Assembly: GCF_027887165.1 (NCBI RefSeq)
Contig: NC_077230.1
Location: 33,555,351 to 33,619,350, forward strand
Length of the DNA: 64,000 bases
DNA from: Monodelphis domestica
Taxonomy: Eukaryota > Chordata > Mammalia > Didelphimorphia > Didelphidae
Direction: 5' to 3'
The translations under genes were made by a program, and so were the position numbers. Under the pieces are notes generated by a model that did not search any database, was not told where the DNA came from, and saw only the letters and a list, made by a program, of their open reading frames with translations. Of the stretch, positions 23,035-34,139 are shown in pieces (within the stretch, counting starts at the first letter, position 1; every line of letters begins with the position of its first letter).

Positions 23035-23640
23035 TTAAGTAAGTAGTAGTAGTCTTTTGGTAATTGAAAATGACGATTGTCTTTGTGCGTTTTCATCTAT
23101 GGTGTATAGATGAGTATGCACAAAGACACTTGTGCATGGAGATTTAAGTGGAAAAGTCATTGCACAGAGACAGTCCACTCTCTCGGCGTTGGAAGCCTGG
23201 GTCCAGTGGCATGAAAAGTCGTTACACCTGGAGACTTCTTCAGCTGCATTGGATGGCCGTGTTGTCCTTTGTGCTCCAACATGCCCTAAGCACTCCACAG
23301 TGCCTTGCTGCGTCGCCATCTCAGCCGTTGAACCTTCTTATTGGTTTCTTCCGCCTGTTCAGCCGAGCAGTCTTCACATGCTGGGTGAGCAAAACCCTAG
23401 TTCACCAGGGGTCGACGACCCGATGGCTACTCTCACAAGGTTTAGCCGGCCTGTCGAAGCTGTTGCCCAGGGTGTGGCCGCTGTCGCATGCTAGCAGCTA
23501 CTGGGAGCCACACGTGAGAGCTGGGTGTCAGGTGGGGGGTCAGAGGCTGGAGAGCTGCCCTAGGAGGGCACGACAAGCCCTCCATACCAGAGATACTACT
23601 CCTCCCTGAGCACCCCATACACCCCCCCAAAACTACATAA
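23035..23640. repeat. CpG-rich block of unknown nature (possible young repeat)
   Basis: About 600 bp that stand out by GC and CpG content from the AT-rich surroundings, abutting the 3' side of a SINE. Open frames exist on both strands (23148-23609 plus, 23035-23319 minus) but none resembles a known protein. Internal motif repetition is visible (CACAAAGACA, TTGCACAGAGACAG and GTGGAAAAGTC / ATGAAAAGTC). It could be part of an RTE-type or other retroposon, or an unrelated retrocopied transcript. I cannot classify it. Confidence 0.45.
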
Positions 23641-24343
23641 GGGAGTTTGGATCCACCTCCAAGTCTGAAGAACAGGGATCATTCCTATTTTTGTGCTGCT
23701 AGAACACTAAATAATTCATTTAACTGGTTGTTATAGGGTTTGGCCAGAACTTGCCTAAATTTCTTTCTAAATCTGGGAAGTTCCTAATGTCAATGCAATC
23801 ACACTTCCTTATCATCATCCCATTCCCTTGGTTTTTTTTGTTGTTGTTGTTGTTCTCCCTCAACCCCTATGAGTGGGTGATTGCCTCAAGTGGATCTGTG
23901 CTTTTCTCTCTGCCAAACCTTTCCCTTTTAGAAAAAAAAATATCAACTTTCTGAACATCAATATTCTTCACTTGTAGAGCATGCTTCCACCCCTAGACAG
24001 TTTTCAGACTCACTGACACTGTTTTCTAAAAGAATGATCCTTTTCTATTCATGAGAAATATATCTTCAAATGTAGACATATTTTGAGGAATGGGATGCTA
24101 TAGGAAAATTCTTCACTCTTTAGAGTGTGTCTTGTACCTATGTCATCTTCAATACCTTTGAAGGATGGAGTTTATGAAAGGGATATGGAATTCTCAGCCT
24201 GAGACAGACAGGGGAAGAACAAAAAGAAGAGGGACCATCTAGAAAGAAGTCATTGAGGCCATGTGAATTGGGCTAAAATGAATTTGTCTTCACATTTAGA
24301 CAATGAAATTTGAATTTCTCTTCTTTCAGTCACACACATATAT

Positions 24344-24694
24344 TGTAAAAAATAGACTCGAATACAGGACTACAATCCCCATGAGCCTTTGCTCCACTTC
24401 CCCAGAATGCCTTGTAATCTCACCTGGGCCGAGATCGAGGAGGTATTTAAGCTGATTCAAAGGCTTTTGAGGGCGCTTGGCTCTTTTTGGACTTCCGTTT
24501 TCGAGCAGGTGGTCTCTTGCGTGATGCGAGGTTATTTTGTCTAGGCCTCTGGCCTAGGCCCATGTTTCTTACTTGTATATTCTTTAATCTTTATCCTTTA
24601 ATAAACCTCTAAAAAATATAATACTCCTTGCAGAGAGAAACTAATTTCTACCTGCCTCAGTCTCCCCATCTCCCCTAAAATTTTAACTGTTACA
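24344..24694 (+). repeat. probable solo LTR (small class)
   Basis: A ~350-bp block beginning TGTAAAAAATAGACTC and ending AACTGTTACA. It has a TATA-like GGTATTTAAG near 24442, an AATAAA at 24600 and a GC-richer middle. TG...CA ends, a promoter and a polyadenylation signal in the right order suggest a solitary LTR in plus orientation. No convincing target duplication was found, so the call is tentative. Confidence 0.55.
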
Positions 24695-24699
24695 GAATA

Positions 24700-24765
24700 C
24701 ATATATATGTGTATATATATATATATATATGCATACATATATATATATATATATATTTCACTTTG
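24700..24765. repeat. (TA)n microsatellite
   Basis: ATATATAT runs interrupted by GTGT, GCATAC and similar, directly after the LTR-like block. Confidence 0.95.
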
Positions 24766-24889
24766 ATCTTCATTGTTGTGACCTAAAGAATAAACAGACT
24801 TCCCCCCTTTTCTTTGAAGAAAATCAGAATTGTTTGTCTTGAACGTGGACAAATAGTAAGTGGAATTAAATGTTTTTCTTTCAATGGTG

Positions 24890-25190
24890 GCAAGTTGTGA
24901 AACCTTTTTTCTCTGCATACTGGAATGTAAGGAAATCTTTCCTTAGGCTCTATTTAGTGCTTTTTTTTTTTTGTGGCTGTTCCCTGCAGGTAGAGATATG
25001 TCCTTTCTGATCTTGAATTTTATTATAATTCTATAACATTAAGTGAAGTCCATGCAGATCCTTAGCCTTCCATTATGAGATACCAGTGATACTGAGAACT
25101 CTACAATACATTCTCATTGAACTCAGATTGGTAAACAGCTCTACCCAGAACCCTTAGGTTCCATGGAGTGCCTGACAGTAGCAAAGTCAT
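24890..25190. repeat. intronic segment, copy 1 of a local duplicate pair
   Basis: Shares ordered blocks with 26200-26470: a C/T-rich run after CCTTAGG.CT, GAGATATGTCCTT, TTGAATT.TATT, GCAGAT.CTTAGCCTTCCAT and onward. The two copies flank the exon at 25481-25559. They are either a local duplication or two members of an old dispersed repeat. Confidence 0.55.
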
Positions 25191-25480
25191 TATAATAATC
25201 AACGTATAAAGAAAAGCAAATTTCAAAACAGCTTTTAAAAATGGAGTAGGATGGGCATTATATGCAATTGCAACTTTTGTAGAAATGTTAAGTTTTCAAA
25301 TATTATTTACATAATAGTTCAAAATAAGTTTTCCAAAGATCATCGAAATTTCCTTCATAATTTTTGTTTGTTACATAAGAATTTTTTTTAAGCAGCTTAA
25401 AATTTTCTTATCCAATAAGTTTTTCAGACCTCAATATAAGGGTTATTCTTTTTATTTTATAGGTTAAAATAGAAACTCAC

Positions 25481-25559
25481 CATCTTTGAGGTTCCATTTC
25501 TTCCTTGAGAATGATTTTTTCAACCTTGTTGTCACTAAATCCCTCGGGGATGTACTCAA
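25481..25559 (-). CDS. internal exon of unidentified minus-strand gene
   Basis: A 79-nt exon with acceptor TCCCTGTAG and donor TG|GTGAGTTT on the minus strand. After two bases completing a Val codon (if the candidate exon at 28394-28440 precedes it), it reads EYIPEGFSDNKVEKIILKEE then MEPQR, and ends in TG, completed as Trp by the exon at 19803-19867. Both splice sites are good and the frame is open throughout. The 5' flanking intron closely resembles that of the exon at 9619-9727, as does the peptide. Not recognised. Confidence 0.65.
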
Positions 25560-26199
25560 CTACAGGGATAAAGAGTTATAATGGGAACTCTTAAAAACAT
25601 TTGGAGAAATAAGAAATGCCAGAAGTTCCTTATATTAATAGGTCTCTGCTAAGTTGTTGACTTGTACTAGCAGAGAAATGTTACAACCTGGTCAGACATC
25701 CTAACATTCATGCCTTATCATCAAGGCTGCCTGCTACAAAAAAGTCTTACTACTGAATGAACATAGGTATTAATTCAATAATTTGCTATTCCTCCTAACA
25801 TATTTGGTTGAAATCTAAAATATTCTATGTAATCACTGTGTAGCTCATATAATTCTATTTAGTCACTGTGTAAGTTCATATAAGATATATGAAGAAATTT
25901 TCTAAATGCTTATGATGCTAAGAAATCAAATACATAAGGACAGAGCCTCAAGCAGCTTATGGTCTAGGTGTATGATGCTATAAGTAAGAGTGCCCCTGGT
26001 GAATCTACAAGAGCCCACTTCGTTGATACTGTCACGTAAAAGAATTATTCACAGTTCCCTGGGACTCCAATGCCTATGGAAAGGAAATGTTGCAAAAGAG
26101 ACCTCTGATGTGCAATACAAATTATATGCAGAATCTTTCAGTTGTTCAAATGGGTTTTCCTTGTATGGCAGTGTTTCCTTTGGGCATACCAGTCCATGG

Positions 26200-26470
26200 A
26201 TTGCTTTTCTTGGAAATTCTTTAGTGTAAGAAATCCTTTCTTTAGGCCTCCTTAGTGTTGGGTTTTTTTTTTCCCCCAATAGTTATACCCTTCAGGTTGA
26301 GATATGTCCTTACTGGTCAACGTAACTTTGAATTCTATTGTACTTCAAGAATGTTTAGTACAGCCCAGGCAGATACTTAGCCTTCCATCAGGAGGCCATT
26401 GACCCTGAAGTCTATAACAGAACATTGCTCTTTGAATGATAATAAGTCCCTGAAACTCCATGTGCTAAGT
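26200..26470. repeat. intronic segment, copy 2 of a local duplicate pair
   Basis: Counterpart of 24890-25190, same orientation, about 1.3 kb away. The open frames at 25990-26229 and 26049-26279 have no recognisable product. Confidence 0.5.
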
Positions 26471-28393
26471 ATCTATCAGTATCAGTAGTGAGAAAATGCC
26501 CAAACTGCTTTTGTGGGGGATTTCTTGACCTGAGTGGACCTCTTATAAGTTCAACTTCACTTAGCATCCAATTCTATATCCCCCCCCCCCCGCCCCAGAC
26601 ATATTGTTTTAGACCTATTCTTATTCTATTCTATCTTTTTATCCCCATCTGACAAGCCCTTCCATTTCCTCAGGAGTCCTTGGGCAGAAACTACTCTCTA
26701 CTACCTTCCATCAATCTCATAGGATGCCCTCCCTGGTCATATGAGAGGTATGAAACTAATTAGACCTACCAGAAGAAATGCTTGTCCCTCCCTTGAAACC
26801 TTCTGATTCTTCTGCCATGAATCTAGCACACATTTACTGAGGTGCAGTGATGGATGGAATGACCATATAAGTCAAGGGATTTTGGTGGACCACTGATCAA
26901 GGTGTTCCAAAGATGATCATTCATTCACTCATTTCTGCCTTAGCTTGAAAAAGAGCATCCTGTTTGTTGCACTCTGGGTTCCTTTTTTATCTTTGGTCCT
27001 AGGCTTTTCAGCCTTTGTCTACCAATTCTTATGTTGTGTATACTTTAGAGAATAATTGCCATGATGTATATCCCCAGTTAATTCACTATGCAATTTTGAA
27101 AATAAATACTCTATCTGCTCTTTGATGCCTACCTTCCATTAGGAGAGAAAGTTGATTTACCCCAATCCACATAGAATTGGGTCAGAAAAAAGAATATCAA
27201 CGTTTGTTGCCCAAATAACAAAAACCAATCAGTAGAATTATAATCATAGAAAAAGAAAAAAAGAGCTGCAATCTCATAAAACTTTCATGACTCATTGACA
27301 TTATATATTGTTTTTTTCAGAAAAATGGTTCAAATTGTAAGAAATTTTCAGGAACTACAACTAAATTGTTAAATATACATAGAGGACAGTAACCTTATAG
27401 AATAATTCTTTGACCTATGAAAAGAAGACCAGGTCTGCAATTTGTTTTAAGTATATGCAATTTAAACATTTTAGTGAATACCTCTGAGAGTCAGTAAAGT
27501 CATCTCTAAAATGAAAGTGACTACACTAGTTGATTGTTTCTAGCTCTCATCTTATCAAGAATGTCTCCATGCCTCTGTCAGTGTCTATTTCTGCCTCTGT
27601 CTTTCTCTGTTTCTTAGAATAATTCAATAATGAAAACAACAAGGGAACAGGACATATTGAAAACAATGATTGTTCTATGTACTGTATGCCTGGGTCCAAA
27701 TGTTGTATCTGAAGCTTGTTTACTATCTGTTACAATGAACTATCTCCTTGGTTTTTAGTTTCTTCTTATGTGAATTGAAAGCATTGTTTTTGTAGTTGGG
27801 ATTCAGCAATTTCTAACATAACTTCCTTTATGACACCATAACACAATCAAAATAATAATTAAAGGACTATAAGCAAAGTACACAATAAAGGGAGGCCCCT
27901 CAAACAACAAAGTATATGATTTAAGTAAAGGGTGATGGATAATGATGATAATAAAATAGCATAGCAAAATTTCTGCATTGATGATGCTTGGATGATTCTC
28001 ACTGAAAAAATTATGTCCTAAATTTGACAGAGAGTTTAGATTAAGTAAGTGGACAGCACATTAAAAAGAGAAAATCAATACATATGTTAGCTAAACCTAA
28101 CATGTACAAAAACTTTTAATTAGAAAAGACACAGAGAAACAAAATGTTCCACAAAGTGGTAAACAAAATGAAAAACTGATTCTTCAAAAGTGCCAGAAAA
28201 AAATGTTAGATCTTGAGCCCTAACAAACCAAAAATGATGTGGAATAAAATGTGAAATTGAATAAGAAACAAGAACAGGAATGTCAGAAGCCATAAAAATC
28301 ATCCCTATATCTCCTTGATATTACTTGGTTGTATCCCAGATTACCTTTGTTTCCTGCCAAAACAAATGAGAACCCAAGAGACACATTACCTAC
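26471..28393. other. intron, nothing recognisable
   Basis: AT-rich sequence with a poly-C run at 26581-26595 and no SINE, LTR or exon signature that I can support. Confidence 0.45.
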
Positions 28394-28440
28394 CAGTAAC
28401 CACATAAATGATCCAAATGTATGTAATACTCTTTACAAAT
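28394..28440 (-). CDS. candidate exon of unidentified minus-strand gene
   Basis: A 47-nt interval on the minus strand with acceptor TTTATTTCAG and donor CTG|GTAGGTAA. In the phase needed by the exon at 25481-25559 it reads FVKSITYIWIIYVVT, a hydrophobic strand or membrane-like segment, then a Val codon across the junction. Phase agreement could occur by chance and the segment is short, so this is only a candidate. Confidence 0.35.
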
Positions 28441-29180
28441 CTGAAATAAACTAACTCAGAAAAGAGAACTGATCTCTGGAGAAAGTAACAAAAAATTATT
28501 ATTTCAAAATGATCATTTTTTTCCATATGAATTTTTTCAGAAAATATAGTTTTTCCAGGTAACTTTAGGAATGATGAAGCAAGTAAGTAATAGACTAATT
28601 AATACTATTCATAAATACTGATTTTTAAAAATTTCAATTAAATTCTGGGGGGAAAATCTATAGCAATTTAACCCCCAAAAGCATTGAACATGATTTGATT
28701 TGGATATGTACCTGAGATATAAAAAAATTGACATTTGGAAAATAATTTATATGATTAAAATATTTAAAATGAGACACCCAAATCACATTTATCTCAACCA
28801 ATATTTTAAGTCTTTGGCAAAGTAAAAAAACTATGGAGCAAAAGTTTACAATTTTTGGAAAAGAAAGGTTAAACAGTAGCTTCATAGGAGTTGGCAGGTT
28901 TGACATAAGGAAATACTAGAAAATTAGTTGTTCAGTATGTGGAATGCAAAGGTGAAGTTGATCTAGTATATTTTATCTTACATAATTCCATATTAGTTAT
29001 TAATGCCTTAAGGAGAGATAAAAAGATTTAAGGATATTAAATAAATTGTAGAGGAGAAAATATTAGATCCATTTGTTGATGATACTTACTTTAAAAAGTA
29101 CAGGCAAATCAACCAAGCAACTGAAGCAGTATTTCCAGTAAGATTTCAAGCTACGAAATAGATTTAATGGTTCTATTTGT
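28441..29180. other. non-coding, nothing recognisable
   Basis: AT-rich sequence without supported features. Confidence 0.45.
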
Positions 29181-30410
29181 CAATCAGTCAGCCAGCTAAT
29201 AAACCGTTATTAAGTGACTACTAACTTGACAGGAACAGTGGTAAACACTGGGGCCAGGAAGGAAGGTCAAAGACAGTTCCTAGAGGTGAAGTGCTCAAAG
29301 ATTATCGGGGGACACAATATGTAAAAATTTCACATAAACAAGCTGCTGAGAGCATGAGTTTGAAGTCAATCAACAGATAGAAAGAAGGGATCCTGCAGAA
29401 GGTGCATTTCAAAGTGGGTTTGTGAAGCTGCATGCTGAAGTTGGGGAGATCTGCAGCAGAGATGAGGGGGAAATCATTCTAGGCATGGGGAGACAGCCAA
29501 GAAAAATGCTTAGTCAGTTGATGAATCATCTTCTTTTAAGGACAAGAAATGGACCAGAATCACTAGAAGACAAAAACATTTGAGTGACAAGAGCTTTTGG
29601 GTAGGACTGGAGAGTTAGGATCTAAGAAGAGTAAGTCAGTAAAGGTACACATGGGTGGGATGCTACAAGTCTTTTCTACATCCAATAATATTTCATAGAT
29701 AACCTTGGAGGAATTAGGGGATCTCTGGGGCTTATGAAGAAAGGCAGACATGAGGAGAAGGGTACTCTGCAGGATTACTAGGATGCACTGGAGAGGAAGA
29801 GAGGCTTGTGGCAGGTAGAACAACCAGCAGCTTATTGCAGCAGTAGAAGACTTGCTCTAGGGTTTGGGCAGTGTGTCAGAAAAGGAAAAGGCATGAAGGA
29901 GATATGTTACAAAGGACAAATCAACTGGCATTCTTGGCAACTGATTGGATATGAGGAGTGCAGGCTGGGTTAGGTTGTGATTCTGGGGCACTGGGAGCAT
30001 GGCAGTGCCCTCAACAATGAGAGAATTTAGAAAGAGGGAATAATTTAGATTATTTTTTGAGAGGGAGGACTGAAAGGAGAGGAAGACATGTTCTGTTTTT
30101 ATAAATATTGAGTTTCTGATATATATGGGACCAACCAAAAATTCCCAAATGGAAACAAGAAAAAAAGTTAAAAACTATCCCACTTTCACTGGAGCCACTT
30201 TGAAAACCAATGGCCAACGAGGTCCTTTTGTTGTCCTCTCCCAGGACAATACTCTTTAACAACTCTGCCCACTTCTGCTCCCAAAGTGATAAAAGAAAAA
30301 CGTGCTTTAGGACATCGACAACATGAAGCAATAGTTGTAAAGAGTGAAGAACTATAGAAACATGCATGGACTATACGCTATAGCACCCTTGAGCTATTTA
30401 GCTTTAGAAT
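29180..30410 (+). repeat. ancient dispersed repeat, copy A (LINE-like, unclassified)
   Basis: Starts with AATAAACCGTTATTAAGTGA and GTAAACACTGGGGCCAGGAA, a very common mammalian repeat opening (aataagcatttattaag...cactggggatac type). It runs for about 1.2 kb with blocks that recur in the same order at 31400-32620 (GGCAACTGATTGGATATGAG, CTCTCCCAGGACAATACTC, and the CCACT-CTGC-CTGC and GCTTTAGGACATC region). It fits an old L2/CR1-like or similar element, but I cannot name it. Confidence 0.5.
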
Positions 30411-31399
30411 CTTTTTGTTTTTTAATTCTTACTATAAGCTTTTAATAGACACAAGGATCATTTGTTTTAGTTTTGTTTTTAGACCTGTGGCCTGAAGGAG
30501 CCATGTGCACTAGGAAAGAAAATAGGAAAAGTTACTTGGTTTAGAGGATCATATGTATCATCTAAGTTTCCCTAGTGCATATGGAAATATAAATGATCCA
30601 AGATAATTTCTTGGGATCTGAGAATGTCCATGAGAATAATAATCCACGGGAAGATCTCCATTGACTGCTGCTGCTGAAAGTAAGGACAAACCTGAGAACA
30701 CAATGACAGTTTTATTCTAAAGGCTAAAGCCAGAGATAGGGACTTGTGTATTTCTAAAGGGACCAACTTCTGTTGGCATGATGTGGCCTAGGAAGAAGAA
30801 TCAAATTTCAGTTCAACAGGTCTAAAACAATAGGAGATTCAAGAATGCCTGATTCCCTTTTGTATGTGAATAAATTCTGTCACAACGATAAGTTTAATAA
30901 GAAATTAAGAATCTGAGAAAAAGAACAAGATTTAACAAATGGAGATTTCTTTAAGTACATGATAGTTTGATTGTAGATTGAAGCAGTCATTTAATTTTAT
31001 TTCCTTCATGAATTTTTTTCTTGTATAAGTGACATTATACCATCTGAAATGTAAATATATATTGTATGATAGCTCATGTATAATCTATATTACTTGCCAT
31101 TTGGGGGAAGGAAGAAGGGAGGTGGGAAAGACGGAACAGGGGTTCCAAAATATATAGAAATGCTTATTAAAATTTGTATCTACATGAACTCTGGAAAATG
31201 AAAATATAATGAATTTTTTAAGAAAAAGAGTATGATAAGAAATGGACCTCATCAAGTGAACAAAACTGTTAAGTGAAATAAAAATGAATTGATGTTTCAG
31301 AGTTTTATGCTCAAAACAGTGAGAATTGAGCATCACCTTCACTCTGTCATCTGTGACTTAATCTTTAATATTTTTAAATGGATTCAGCGAGTTTGAGTA

Positions 31400-31802
31400 A
31401 ATGTTTTTAGTGAATCACTAAGTGCCTCTGTCCAAACCAATTTTATACCTGCTGAGGCCAGGAAGGATGGTCAGAAACAATCTCTCTTCTCAAGGAACTG
31501 GCGGTCTAGAAGAGGAGTCAACATGCTAACAATGATGCATGAAAAAGCAATCTACAATAGGATAAAAACGGAAATAATAAGAGAGAAAAGAAACCAGAAA
31601 TGAAGGGATTCAAGAAAGGGTTTTCAGCTTAGACTTGGAAGTAGCCAGAGGAGTGTATCACTAGAAACAAGAACAGAATGTTCTCTGAGAAATGGATTGT
31701 CTTATTTGGGAAGGATTTCAGATAGCATCGGGGTGGAGTTAGAAGGATCAAAATATCATATCAGAAGCCTAGAAAGGTGCAGCTTTGTGTCTGTGTTTGT
31801 GT

Positions 31803-31851
<49 letters not shown>

Positions 31852-32620
31852 GAATCATTTTCAATTGCAAACAATATTTAATACTAAATCTAGGAGGAGA
31901 TAGGAAATCTTTACAGACTACTGTGTAGAAAGACAGACATAAGGTGACATAGTTATACCTTTCTTTGAAAGCTCAATGCTGGAAGCACTGGATTAGGGAA
32001 GGATATGGCAGATTTTGCAGCAATAATGCAGGCTTCAGGGGAGAAAGACCTGCTAAGAAGTTTTGTGTGACAGAAGGGCAGGCCATGTTAGAGAGAAATG
32101 TTGGAAACGTCTCCACAGATAAGCTTTGGCAACTGGCTGGATGGAGGAGGAATGATGGACTGAGCCTGTGAAGAAGACAATAGTTGGTGAGGCAGGATGA
32201 AGAAATAATGAGAGAGAGAAGAGGAAGAGGGGAGATTTTCTGATTAGAAAATAAGAATTTCAGCTTTGGAAATACTGAATATCAGATGTTTATAGGACAA
32301 TGGTATAATTTAGAGAGGCATCACCTACCAAAAATTCCAGACTGGGATCTGGAAAGCTTACCACAATCTCAACACCCAAAGATTAAAGTCCAAATATTTG
32401 GAGAACCAAAAAAAAAAACCCACCCCAATATACTTCTTTTTCACTGTCCTCTGATCAGGACTGATCTTCCTTCACCACTCTGCCTACTGCTGCTGTCATA
32501 GAGCTAGAGAAAACATGCTTTATGATGTCAGCAATAATTCACATTAGCTGTTGGGAGTGGAGCTATGTGGAAACGTGAGAGTGGTTTGGGATCCTGAGTT
32601 GATTACATTAAAAAATTCCT
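31400..32620 (+). repeat. ancient dispersed repeat, copy B
   Basis: Same family and orientation as copy A, starting AATCACTAAGTGCCTCTGTC and GAGGCCAGGAAGGATGGTCA and ending near 32600. It contains a TG microsatellite at about 31797-31849. The open frames inside it are short and chance-like. Confidence 0.5.
31797..31849. repeat. (TG)n microsatellite
   Basis: About 50 bp of near-perfect GT repeats. Confidence 0.95.
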
Positions 32621-32726
32621 TTAAAAAATATTTTTTCTCAACACTTTTCACATTTACATAAAAGGTTTTTATTCTTTTTAATTTTACATAGTTACAAGAG
32701 CCTTAGTTTAAAAGCCCTGGTTCACT

Positions 32727-32926
32727 TAAAAAATAAAACAAACAAAAAACCCTTACCTTCTCACTTAGAATCAATGCTGTGTATAGTTTCCACAGCAGAA
32801 GAGTGGTAAGGGCTAGTCAATGGGGTTTAAGCGACTTGCCCAGGGTCACCAAGCTAGGAAGTGTCTGCGGACACATTTCAACCCAGGACTTGGCTCTCAA
32901 TTCACCGAGTCACCCAACTGCCTCCA
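32727..32926 (+). repeat. Mar1-type CORE SINE
   Basis: AAAAACCCTTACCTTCTCAC, AGAGTGGTAAGGGCTAGTCA, GCGACTTGCCCAGGGTCACC and CACCCAACTGCCTCC in order on the plus strand. About 200 bp, full length. Confidence 0.9.
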
Positions 32927-33224
32927 AAATGGTTCATTCTTGAAAGAAAATTGAAAAAAGTTACTTTTCTTTTGATGAGTTACATGAATGATTCCAGTCA
33001 TCCAAGTATCCCTGAAACTCATAAATTCTTTTAGATGGTTTCTGAGGAACTGAAGCTAACATGAGAAAAATGTTCCCTAGAAACTTACCCAGTCACCTGT
33101 GGGGAAACAATAACAGCAGATTCTAAAGAATGCCAGAAAAAGGAGTCCATGAAATTGTAAGAACACATATTTCTATATATATGATATATCTGAGGAAGCA
33201 GAGACAGTTCTGTACTTGCTACCT

Positions 33225-33330
33225 CTGGGCTAAGCCATATTATCCTCCTTGAGGGCTGGTTGTTTCTCTCAAGCTCGGTGCCCACCATAAATACTTGTTG
33301 GCTAACTGGATTGATAAATGGAATTGTTTA
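33225..33330 (+). repeat. L2-type 3' end fragment
   Basis: Reads GTGCCCACCATAAATACTTG then TTGGCTAACTGGATTGAT, the common 3' terminus of L2 elements. Confidence 0.55.
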
Positions 33331-33429
33331 CACACTCGTTGCTAGGGGAGCTTGTTTTGAAACTTAGGAAGTAAAATTATGTAAGTCTCAAGAAAGAAAA
33401 AGAAGTCTAAATATTAAATGTATAAAGGT

Positions 33430-34130
33430 GGTAAAATGGAAAGATTATAGGCCTAAGCTGAGGTATCTGTTAACTTTTACTGCTGCTTTTTGACTGCTGG
33501 CTGACCATTCTGAGTTTCAAGGCAACTGAAGAGTTGATTCAAAAGAAATGACTGGTGGTTCCCTTAAGAGGGCCAAACACTCAACAGCCAATAAGAGATC
33601 ATAGAACATAGAACAACTGTCAGGTTACCAAGGAATCAGGAGGATTATAAATAAAGGGAGGAGACTGGGGAGGTCATTCCTGCAAAGGAAACCAAGGAGG
33701 TAGGATGTGTTAAGGGTTGGAAGGGTGGCAGTTTGATAAATTGTGGAATTATTTGTTTTAGAGTAGTTGCTGGGGATTTCTTTTTGTTGTGGAATGGTTT
33801 GATATGGAATTGGTGATTTTTGATGTATAAATTTTTAAAAAAATATTGATAAACAGAATTCTAAAGGGGATCTCAGAGATTTTGTCTATTTTCAAAGGAA
33901 TTGAAGATTATTGAGGAATCTATAAATATTTTAAAATACTATGGCAGGTTCCAGGGGGAAAATATATCCTAACCAATATCTTCTAACGTGTTTTTTTTAA
34001 ATTTTAATTCTTTTTCTTTTTAACTTTTAAACATCATTTCATGTTTTCTGTTTCATATGATTTTCACAATTTTGGTCAGTCATCTAGTGAACAAATCTAT
34101 TAATATTGGGGAAAGAAGGAGTGGGATAAA
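33430..34130. other. non-coding, possibly an old LTR
   Basis: The stretch 33530-33760 has purine-rich, TATA-like (ATTATAAATAAAGG near 33643) and GGAGG features reminiscent of an LTR promoter, but no ends or partner were found. The rest is unclassified. Confidence 0.3.
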
Positions 34131-34139
34131 TCGTGGAAA

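Noticed and set aside
33085-33288. Possible minus-strand exon ending at a TTAC donor near 33087
   Set aside because: The acceptor and frame could not be fixed and the phase was not testable against a neighbour.
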